A stretch of 8,025 nucleotides of DNA from DASSKF01 sp035690725. GTDB lineage: Bacteria; Actinomycetota; Actinomycetes; Actinomycetales; Dermatophilaceae. Below the pieces are notes generated by a model, which was given only the letters and a program-made list of their open reading frames with translations, was not told where the DNA came from and did not search any database. Where the stretch lies: positions 1-8,025 of the forward strand of contig DASSKF010000044.1 in the NCBI GenBank assembly GCA_035690725.1. The letters run 5' to 3'. Position numbers and translations under genes: made by a program. Below, one piece after another: positions 1 through 5,166 of this stretch (positions within the stretch are counted from its first letter, which is position 1; each line of letters starts with the position of its first letter).

Positions 1-809
1 GGCGTTCCGCACCCGACCGCTGGCCGAGGGACCGTACACGTTCGTGGCCGCCGACGCCCTGACGATGAAGATCCGTGAGGGCGGCCGGGTCGTCAAGGTG
101 GCCGTCATGGTCGCCACCGGCGTCAACGCCGAGGGCTACCGCGAGGTCCTCGGGATCCACTGCGCGACCAGCGAGTCCGGCGCCGGCTGGCTGGCGTTCT
201 TCCGCGACCTGACCGCCCGTGGCCTGTCCGGGGTCGGACTGGTCACCTCCGACGCCCACGCCGGGCTGGTGGAGGCGATCGGCGCCACCCTGCCCGGCAC
301 GTCCTGGCAGCGCTGTCGCACCCACTACGCGGCCAACCTGATGACCGCCACCCCGAAGAGCTCCTGGCCGTGGGTCAAGGCGCTGCTGCACAGCGTGTAC
401 GACCAGCCCGACGCCGCCGCCGTTCACGCCCAGTTCGACCGCATCCTCGAGGCGCTGGTCGACAAGCTCCCGGCCGTGGCCGCCCACCTCGAGGACGCCC
501 GCGCGGACATCCTGGCGTTCACCGCCTTCCCCCGGGAAGTGTGGCGCCAGGCCTGGTCCAATAACCCTCAGGAGCGCCTGAACAGAGATGAACAGAGAGA
601 TTCGACGCAGAACCGACGTGGTCGGCATCTTCCCCAACCGCGAGGCCATCATCCGCCTCATCGGCGCCGTGCTCGCCGAGCAACACGACGAATGGGCCGA
701 GCAACGCCGCTACCTCGGCATCGACGTCCTCGCCCGCTGCCGCGCCGCCCTCAGCGCCCAGGCCGAGGAGGTGACCGAACCCGCGACGATCAGCGAACTG
801 ACTGCCTAA
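1..809 (+). pseudogene. IS256-family (mutator) transposase, 5'-partial and frameshifted
   Basis: The catalytic part of a DDE transposase that cuts and joins IS ends. Read in the frame starting at base 2, the reading frame is already open at the window edge, so the N-terminal DNA-binding part lies outside. All three expected catalytic residues are visible: Asp in AADAL (codon 53-55), Asp in VTSDAH (251-253) and Glu in NNPQERLN (572-574). The family C-x2-H signature is present in WQRCRTH (Cys 314-316, His 323-325). Directly after NPQERLN a 10-bp tandem duplication (579-598) shifts the frame. The normal C-terminal sequence (NREIRRRTDVVGIFP, then AVLAEQHDEW) continues in another frame from 588 to the TAA at 807-809. 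Removing one copy of the repeat restores one continuous protein, so the gene is a recent pseudogene rather than two genes. In the original frame, translation runs on into meaningless basic sequence until about 1090. Confidence 0.9.
579..598 (+). repeat. 10-bp perfect tandem duplication that breaks the transposase
   Basis: TGAACAGAGA occurs twice back to back (579-588 and 589-598). With one copy the protein would read ERLN-REIRRRT, the conserved IS256 sequence after the catalytic Glu. With two copies the frame shifts by 10 bases. The exact fit shows that the second copy is the lesion. Confidence 0.9.
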
Positions 810-817
810 CCAACCCC

Positions 818-837
818 TACGAGGGCTCACCCTCGTA
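818..837 (+). terminator. Perfect 8-bp hairpin between transposase stop and IS right end
   Basis: TACGAGGG (818-825) pairs perfectly with CCCTCGTA (830-837) around a CTCA loop, 8 bp after the transposase TAA. No U-tract follows, as is usual in actinobacteria. It could end the transposase transcript or shield the element from outside transcription. It overlaps the start of the putative right inverted repeat. The structure is certain; the function is inferred. Confidence 0.5.
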
Positions 838-859
838 CACCACTCCTGCGGACTTGACC
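835..859 (+). repeat. Putative right terminal inverted repeat of the IS256 element
   Basis: The segment from GTACACC to ACTTGACC resembles the termini of actinobacterial IS256-type elements and lies at the expected distance (about 25-50 bp) after the transposase stop. The partner left repeat is outside the window, so this rests on family resemblance only. Confidence 0.45.
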
Positions 860-919
860 TCGCTGGATGTTGCGAGGTGCGTTGGGGGCTGGCTCCAGAC
901 CACTTGCGCGGTGGGTGGC

Positions 920-925
920 TACGCT
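920..925 (+). promoter_or_regulatory. Possible -10 hexamer (TACGCT) for the lipoprotein gene, leaderless arrangement
   Basis: TACGCT fits the actinobacterial TANNNT -10 pattern and lies exactly 7 nt before the GTG at 933, so transcription would begin at or beside the start codon. No convincing -35 is seen, and no Shine-Dalgarno sits at a normal distance from the GTG. The same geometry recurs before glmS and alr. Confidence 0.35.
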
Positions 926-932
926 TCTCGAT

Positions 933-1580
933 GTGCGTGGGGCTGCGGCAGCCATCGGTCCAGTGGTGCTCTGTGCCGCCTGTACGACGCCGCAAGCACC
1001 GGCGGGCGACGCGTCTGGCGCCTCACCTCCGGCTGGCTCAGCGGCACCGTCCACGACGTCGTCACCGGCCGCGTCGGCAGCGGCCGCTGAGACTGGCCAC
1101 GTCCGACTCGGCTGCGACGCAGGACTGGCCGCTGGGAAATTGCAGGGGCGCCGGCAATGGGGCATCCGCTTTGCAGGCCAGTCACTCGACGCGCTGGTAA
1201 CGCCGCGCTCCGGGCCCCTGCCCCGCGCCAAGGACGTGGACCTGCGTCCCCCGCCCTCGAAGCGTGACTGGTACTTCCTGAAGGCACCGGTCACGGTCCG
1301 GGCCGGAGCCGGTCCGATCACGCTGTCGCTGCAGCCCGATGCCAGCCAGAGATTGGCGTGGGTCTCCAGGCGCGTGTGGACCTCCGGCAAGTCTCCGAAG
1401 CTGGCTGACTGGATCACGACGAGGCTGACCTTCGAAGGCTGTCGCCATCGGAACGTCCGTTACCTCGGTGGGATCCTGAGCGAGAGTGCCAAAGGGTGCG
1501 CGCATCTGCGCGTCACTGGTCAGCACAACTCCACCGCCAGCTACTTGTGGCGCTTCGGCACCCATCGCTGCAAGGAGTAG
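933..1580 (+). CDS. Putative secreted lipoprotein of unknown function with four cysteines in the mature domain
   Basis: A 215-residue protein I do not recognise. From the GTG at 933 it begins MRGAAAAIGPVVLCAAC: a short positively charged start, a hydrophobic stretch and a lipobox-like CAAC with Cys17 as the candidate lipidated residue. The Cys at -3 is unusual; Leu is the norm. Residues 18-53 form a linker rich in Ala, Ser, Thr, Pro and Gly, typical of actinobacterial lipoproteins. The remaining domain (about 54-215) has Cys61, Cys170, Cys189 and Cys213, which could form two disulfides outside the membrane, and ends YLWRFGTHRCKE. An in-frame ATG at 867 would add 22 residues, but these put charged residues in front of the signal and begin 8 bp from the IS end, so 933 is preferred. 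The gene stands alone between the IS and the convergent coaA. Codon use is less strictly G/C-ending than in the housekeeping genes, which suggests accessory origin. That it is a real gene is likely; its function is unknown. Confidence 0.6.
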   Translation: MRGAAAAIGPVVLCAACTTPQAPAGDASGASPPAGSAAPSTTSSPAASAAAAETGHVRLGCDAGLAAGKLQGRRQWGIRFAGQSLDALVTPRSGPLPRAKDVDLRPPPSKRDWYFLKAPVTVRAGAGPITLSLQPDASQRLAWVSRRVWTSGKSPKLADWITTRLTFEGCRHRNVRYLGGILSESAKGCAHLRVTGQHNSTASYLWRFGTHRCKE

Positions 1581-1597
1581 AGCGTGCTCTGGGTCCG

Positions 1598-1629
1598 GGC
1601 CACCGCAGCCCCGGAGAGTCCGGGTGGCC
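1598..1629 (+). terminator. Hairpin shortly after the lipoprotein stop, possible terminator
   Basis: GGCCACC (1598-1604) pairs with GGTGGCC (1623-1629). A small inner stem, CGGA/TCCG (1612-1615/1619-1622), stacks directly on it. It begins 18 nt after the TAG. No U-run follows. Its position fits a factor-independent or attenuating terminator for the lipoprotein gene, but G/C hairpins are common in DNA of this composition. Confidence 0.35.
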
Positions 1630-1771
1630 GCCTCGCCGGTGGGACGAGCATGCGACCAGAGCCACCATGACGGTGAGTGCCGGCCATCACCGCAACAGGA
1701 ACCACAAACGGGAACCAGCAAGTCGAGGCGACACCGGCTCCGGGGAGGGCCCGCGTCACCGTTAGACCTGT

Positions 1772-1788
1772 CCGGTGGTCGTCACCGG
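1772..1788 (-). terminator. Perfect 6-bp G/C hairpin downstream of coaA, possible convergent terminator
   Basis: CCGGTG (1772-1777) and CACCGG (1783-1788) are exact complements around a 5-nt loop. The hairpin lies 88 bp beyond the coaA stop and can form on either strand, so it could stop read-through in both directions. It lacks a U-tract, so the call is weak. Confidence 0.3.
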
Positions 1789-1876
1789 CACAGGGGCGTC
1801 GTGCGGCGACCCGCGGCGCGCCCGGTGTCGCCTCCCTACGACGGCCACTTCCTGGCCACCACCGGTCGCCGCCGGG

Positions 1877-2857
1877 TCACAGCTTGCGGAGGCGGACCCG
1901 CTGCACGGAGTGGTCCTCACCCTTGGACAGCACGAGGGTGGCCCGGCCCCGGGTGGGCCGGATGTTCTGCCGCAGGTTCGGCTCGTTGATGCTCTCCCAG
2001 ATGCCCTCGGAGGTGGAGCGGGCCTCCTCGTCCGACAGGGCGGCATACCGGTGGAAGTAGGAGTCCGGGTCGGCGAAGGCGGTCTCGCGCAGGCGCAGGA
2101 ACCGGTCGACGTACCACGTCCTGATGTGCTCGACCCGGGCGTCGACGTAGACGGAGAAGTCGAAGAAGTCACTGACCGCCAGGCCGCGCAACCCGTCCCC
2201 GCGCACCGGTGGCGGCTGCAGCACGTTCAGCCCCTCGACGATGAGGACGTCGGGGTGCCGGACCACGATCCGCTCGTCGGGGAGGATGTCGTAGGTCAGG
2301 TGGGAGTAGACCGGGGCGCTCACCTCGGCCTTGCCGGCCTTGACCTCGGCGACGAAGCGCAGCAGCGCGCGCCGGTCGTAGGACTCGGGGAAACCCTTGC
2401 GGTCCATGATGCCCCGCCGTTCGAGCGCGGCGTTGGGATAGAGGAACCCGTCGGTCGTCACGAGCTCGACGCGGGGCGTGTCCGGCCAGCGCGACAGCAG
2501 CTCACGCAGGATGCGGGCGGTCGTCGACTTGCCCACGGCGACCGAGCCGGCGACGCCGATCACGAACGGGGTGCGCTCCGGCCGCTCCCCGAGGAAGTCC
2601 GTGGTGATGCGGTGCAGCCCGCCGGTCGCCCCCACGTAGAAGTTGAGCAGCCGGGACAGCGGCAGGTAGACCGCCTCCACCTCGGCCAGGTCCAGCGGCT
2701 CGCCGAGGCCGCGCAGCCGGGCCACGTCCTCGTCGTCCAGGCTCAGCGGCTGCTGCTTGCGCAGCCGGGCCCAGGCCGACCGGTCCAGCTCGACGTACGG
2801 CGACGGGATCCCGTTCCCGTTCGAGCCGGAGCGCTGCGGAGTCGACACGCGCGCCAT
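1877..2857 (-). CDS. coaA: Type I pantothenate kinase
   Basis: CoaA uses ATP to phosphorylate pantothenate, the first and usually rate-limiting step of coenzyme A synthesis in the cytoplasm. The 326-residue protein is slightly longer than the usual ~312-316 because of an N-terminal extension. Visible family features are the Walker A loop GSVAVGKS at 104-111, TTDGFLYPN at 134-142 with the Asp equivalent to the catalytic one in E. coli, the LNFYVGATGG and RKGFPESYD stretches, VDARVEHIRTWYVDRF at 238-253, and NEPNLRQNIRPTRGRA near the C-terminus. ATG at 2857-2855 is chosen because it gives a normal N-terminus just before the conserved sequence. The frame is open further upstream only because the antisense of glmS lacks stops. 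GTG at 2848-2846 is an alternative start. The gene is divergent from glmS with 33 bp between the start codons. No clear Shine-Dalgarno is seen. It is intact. Confidence 0.96.
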   Translation of the reverse strand: MARVSTPQRSGSNGNGIPSPYVELDRSAWARLRKQQPLSLDDEDVARLRGLGEPLDLAEVEAVYLPLSRLLNFYVGATGGLHRITTDFLGERPERTPFVIGVAGSVAVGKSTTARILRELLSRWPDTPRVELVTTDGFLYPNAALERRGIMDRKGFPESYDRRALLRFVAEVKAGKAEVSAPVYSHLTYDILPDERIVVRHPDVLIVEGLNVLQPPPVRGDGLRGLAVSDFFDFSVYVDARVEHIRTWYVDRFLRLRETAFADPDSYFHRYAALSDEEARSTSEGIWESINEPNLRQNIRPTRGRATLVLSKGEDHSVQRVRLRKL

Positions 2858-2890
2858 TGTGGCCCACGGCGCACGGTTAGGCTGCGCCCC
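2858..2890. promoter_or_regulatory. 33-bp divergent coaA-glmS intergenic region
   Basis: Both genes start from this short gap, so at least part of each promoter must lie within the other gene or overlap here. On the plus strand TAGGCT (2878-2883) is a good -10 for glmS. On the minus strand TAACCG (2879-2874) is a weaker -10 candidate for coaA, and the two hexamers overlap head to head. If both work, the two promoters would compete. The layout is seen; its regulatory effect is inferred. Confidence 0.45.
2878..2883 (+). promoter_or_regulatory. Likely -10 hexamer (TAGGCT) for glmS, leaderless arrangement
   Basis: TAGGCT matches TANNNT and is followed by exactly 7 nt before the glmS ATG, placing the transcript start at the start codon. 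The bases before the ATG (GCGCCCC) contain no Shine-Dalgarno, which agrees with a leaderless mRNA. TTGTGG (2857-2862) could act as -35, though its 15-bp spacing is short and it overlaps the first base of the coaA start codon. Confidence 0.5.
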
Positions 2891-4750
2891 ATGTGCGGAA
2901 TCGTGGGGTATGCCGGGCCGCGGGCTGACGGCCGGGCGCTGGACGTCGTGCTCGCAGGGCTGCGCAGGCTCGAGTACCGCGGGTACGACTCGGCCGGCGT
3001 CGCGCTCGTCACCGAGGACGGGGTGCAGACCCGCAAGCGAGCCGGGAAGCTCGCCAACCTGGTGGCCGAGGTCGAGCAGCACCCGCTGCCTCCGGCGGCC
3101 ACCGGCATCGGCCACACCCGCTGGGCCACGCACGGCGGCCCCACCGACAGCAACGCGCACCCCCACGCCGGCGGCACCGACGGCCGGCTGGCCCTGATCC
3201 ACAACGGGATCATCGAGAACTTCCACGCCCTGCGGGCCGACCTCACCGGGCGCGGCGTCACCTTCGCCAGCGAGACCGACACCGAGGTCGTCGCCCACCT
3301 GCTCGCGGAGCGGTATGCCGACACGACTGACCTCACCCGGGCCATGCGGGAGGTGGTGGCTTGCCTGGAGGGCGCGTTCACCCTGCTCGCCGTGCATGCC
3401 GACCAGCCGCACACCGTGGTCGGCGCCCGCCGCAACAGCCCGCTCGTGGTGGGCCTGGGGCAGGGCGAGAACTTCCTCGGCTCCGACGTGGCGGCCTTCA
3501 TCGGCAGCACCCGCGAGGCGATGGAGCTGGAGCAGGACCAGATCGTCACCATCACCTCGGACTCGGTGGAGGTCGTCGGCTTCGACGGAGCGCCGGCGCA
3601 GGGCAAGCGGTTCCACGTCGACTGGGATGCCGCGGCCGCCGAGAAGGGCGGCTTCGAGACCTTCATGGACAAGGAGATCCACGAGCAGCCGCATGCCGTC
3701 GGCGACACGCTGCTCGGGCGCACCGACCAGGACGGCCGGCTCGTGCTCGACGACCTGCGCATCCCGGAGGAGCGCCTGGGGGCGGTGGACAAGATCGTCG
3801 TCGTCGCCTGCGGCACGGCCTCCTACGCCGGGATGGTGGCCAAGTACGCGATCGAGCGGTGGACCCGCATCCCCTGCGAGGTCGAGCTCGCCCACGAGTT
3901 CCGCTACCGGGACCCGGTCATCGACGGGCGCACCCTCGTGGTCGCCATCTCCCAGTCCGGCGAGACCATGGACACCCTGATGGCGGTCAAGCACGCCCGG
4001 GAGCAGGGAGCGCTGACCCTGGCGATCTGCAACACGCACGGGTCGACGATCCCCCGCGAGTCGGACGGCGTGCTCTACACGCACGCCGGGCCCGAGATCG
4101 CGGTCGCCTCGACCAAGGCGTTCCTCGCCCAGATCACCGCGTGCTACCTGCTCGGCCTCTACCTCGCCCAGCAGCGCGGGGGGAGCTTCGCCGACAAGGC
4201 GCAGTCCGTGCTGGCCGACCTGCAGGACATGCCGGGGCGGATCGAGCAGGTCATCGGCTCGATGGACCGGGTGCGCGAGATCGCCGGCTTCATGGCCGAC
4301 AGCCGCGCCGTGCTGTTCCTCGGGCGCCACGTCGGCTTCCCGGTGGCCCTGGAGGGGGCACTCAAGCTCAAGGAGCTCGCCTACATCCACGCCGAGGGCT
4401 TCGCCGCCGGCGAGCTCAAGCACGGCCCCATCGCGCTCATCGAGCCGGGCCAGCCGGTCTTCGTCATCGTCCCGTCGCCGACCAGTGAGCACGGGCTGCA
4501 CGGCAAGGTGGTCTCCAACATCCAGGAGATCCGCGCCCGCGGCGCCCGCACCCTCGTCATCGCCGAGGAGGGCGACGAGGACGTGGTCCCGTTCGCCGAC
4601 GAGGTGATCCGGGTGCCGCGCACCCCGGCGCTGCTCGCCCCGCTCGTGACCACGGTGCCGCTGCAGGTCTTCGCCTGCGCGCTCGCCACCGCCAAGGGCC
4701 TGGACGTCGACCAGCCGCGCAACCTCGCCAAGTCGGTGACGGTCGAGTGA
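2891..4750 (+). CDS. glmS: Glutamine--fructose-6-phosphate aminotransferase (isomerizing)
   Basis: GlmS converts fructose-6-phosphate and glutamine to glucosamine-6-phosphate and glutamate, the entry step to UDP-GlcNAc and so to peptidoglycan. The protein has 619 residues, close to the ~609 of E. coli. Cys2 (MCGIVGY) becomes the N-terminal nucleophile after Met removal. The glutaminase domain (about 1-220) shows the EYRGYDSAG, GHTRWATHG (75-82) and HNGIIEN (104-110) motifs. Two SIS sugar-binding domains follow, with CGTASYAG near 307 and the phosphate-binding SQSGET near 355 in the first. The second carries HAEGFAAGELKHGP near 500, with the catalytic Glu region. The end, NLAKSVTVE, contains the Lys (614) equivalent to the one that binds the open sugar. 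ATG is fixed by the essential Cys2. It probably starts a plus-strand unit with acpS 13 bp downstream. No glmS ribozyme is present, as expected outside Firmicutes. Confidence 0.98.
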   Translation: MCGIVGYAGPRADGRALDVVLAGLRRLEYRGYDSAGVALVTEDGVQTRKRAGKLANLVAEVEQHPLPPAATGIGHTRWATHGGPTDSNAHPHAGGTDGRLALIHNGIIENFHALRADLTGRGVTFASETDTEVVAHLLAERYADTTDLTRAMREVVACLEGAFTLLAVHADQPHTVVGARRNSPLVVGLGQGENFLGSDVAAFIGSTREAMELEQDQIVTITSDSVEVVGFDGAPAQGKRFHVDWDAAAAEKGGFETFMDKEIHEQPHAVGDTLLGRTDQDGRLVLDDLRIPEERLGAVDKIVVVACGTASYAGMVAKYAIERWTRIPCEVELAHEFRYRDPVIDGRTLVVAISQSGETMDTLMAVKHAREQGALTLAICNTHGSTIPRESDGVLYTHAGPEIAVASTKAFLAQITACYLLGLYLAQQRGGSFADKAQSVLADLQDMPGRIEQVIGSMDRVREIAGFMADSRAVLFLGRHVGFPVALEGALKLKELAYIHAEGFAAGELKHGPIALIEPGQPVFVIVPSPTSEHGLHGKVVSNIQEIRARGARTLVIAEEGDEDVVPFADEVIRVPRTPALLAPLVTTVPLQVFACALATAKGLDVDQPRNLAKSVTVE

Positions 4751-4763
4751 CCGGGGCGGCGCG

Positions 4764-5114
4764 GTGATCGTCGGCGTCGGGATCGACGTCGTCGACGTGG
4801 CCCGGTTCGAGGCCACCCTCGGCCGGGCGCCCCGGCTGCGCGACCGGCTCTTCACCTCCGAGGAGCGCGACCTCGGGCTGGCGTCCCTGGCCGCCCGGTT
4901 CGCCGCCAAGGAGGCGCTCGCCAAGTGCCTCGGCGCCCCGGCCGGCCTGCACTGGACCGACGCGACGGTCCTGCGTGACGAGTCCGGCCGGCCGCACCTG
5001 TCCGTGCGCGGGACCGTCGAGCAGCGGGCGCTCGACCTCGGGGTGCACGACCTGCACGTGTCCCTCTCCCACGACGCGGGGATCGCCTCGGCCGTCGTGG
5101 TCGCGGAGGGCTGA
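4764..5114 (+). CDS. acpS: Holo-[acyl-carrier-protein] synthase
   Basis: AcpS transfers the 4'-phosphopantetheine arm of CoA to the serine of acyl carrier protein, activating fatty acid synthesis. The protein is 116 residues, a normal size for this small trimeric enzyme. Diagnostic motifs are the N-terminal GIDVVDVARF with the Mg-binding Asp8, RFAAKEALAKCLG with Glu50 as second metal ligand, and the C-terminal SLSHDAGIASAVVV. The GTG at 4764 places Asp8 where the family has it and lies 13 bp after the glmS stop. A G-rich stretch (GGGGCGG, 4753-4759) serves as a modest ribosome site. Close spacing suggests co-transcription with glmS. Its CoA substrate depends on CoaA, encoded just upstream on the opposite strand. 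Confidence 0.95.
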   Translation: MIVGVGIDVVDVARFEATLGRAPRLRDRLFTSEERDLGLASLAARFAAKEALAKCLGAPAGLHWTDATVLRDESGRPHLSVRGTVEQRALDLGVHDLHVSLSHDAGIASAVVVAEG

Positions 5115-5152
5115 GCGCGGCGGCGCGCCGGGGAGGACCGCCACCGACCGTC

Positions 5153-5160
5153 GGAAGGAG
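5153..5160 (+). promoter_or_regulatory. Strong Shine-Dalgarno for nnrD
   Basis: GGAAGGAG ends 6 nt before the GTG at 5167. It is the only strong, classically spaced ribosome site in the window. It fixes the GTG as the start, and it contrasts with the absence of such a site before glmS and alr. Confidence 0.85.
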
Positions 5161-5166
5161 CACCGG

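Larger units (their letters stand above)
1..859 (+). mobile_element. IS256-family insertion sequence, right-hand part (left end outside window)
   Basis: The element is recognised from its mutator-type (IS256 family) transposase, which is open from the first bases of the window and ends at 809. About 50 bp after the stop comes a segment that looks like an actinobacterial IS256-type terminal inverted repeat, from GTACACCACT at 836 to GGACTTGACC ending at 859. The left end and the target-site duplication cannot be seen, so the exact right boundary is inferred from the typical look of these termini. The transposase is frameshifted, so this copy should not move unless supplied with enzyme in trans. 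Sequence right of 860 looks unrelated to the element. Confidence 0.8.
1581..1876. other. Convergent intergenic region between the lipoprotein gene and coaA
   Basis: There are 296 bp between the two facing stop codons. Small reading frames cross it on both strands, but each runs into neighbouring genes out of frame and none has a recognisable product or ribosome site. The only structure I see is three G/C-rich hairpins: 1598-1629, 1772-1788 and a weaker one at 1843-1857 (GGCCA, CTTCC loop, TGGCC). No RNA gene or repeat family was recognised. Confidence 0.5.

Noticed and set aside
579..598. Programmed ribosomal frameshift in the transposase
   Set aside because: IS256-family transposases are read from a single frame. 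An exact 10-bp duplication explains the shift, and there is no slippery run.
854..882. Outward hybrid promoter from the IS end (TTGACC as -35)
   Set aside because: TTGACC is a good -35, but nothing resembling a TANNNT -10 lies 16-18 bp downstream.
600..1090. Continuation of the transposase in its original frame to 1090
   Set aside because: After the duplication this frame gives Arg/Pro-rich nonsense and crosses the IS end. The conserved C-terminus is in the frame ending at 809.
1486..1989. Several small reading frames crossing 1581-1876 on both strands
   Set aside because: All overlap the lipoprotein or coaA out of frame. They lack ribosome sites and recognisable sequence, and are best explained as stop-poor G/C-rich shadows.
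1775..2890. Upstream in-frame extension of glmS by about 370 residues
   Set aside because: It is the antisense of coaA. GlmS needs Cys directly after its start Met, which fixes the start at 2891.
1877..4924. A 1015-residue minus-strand reading frame covering coaA and the antisense of glmS
   Set aside because: Only the part from 2857 downward is CoaA. The upstream part is the stop-free antisense of glmS, expected in DNA this rich in G+C, and it has no domain sense.
5121..5130. Palindrome CGGCGCGCCG between acpS and nnrD
   Set aside because: It is a short all-G/C palindrome, with no loop to make a useful hairpin and no partner sites. Such words are frequent by chance at this composition.
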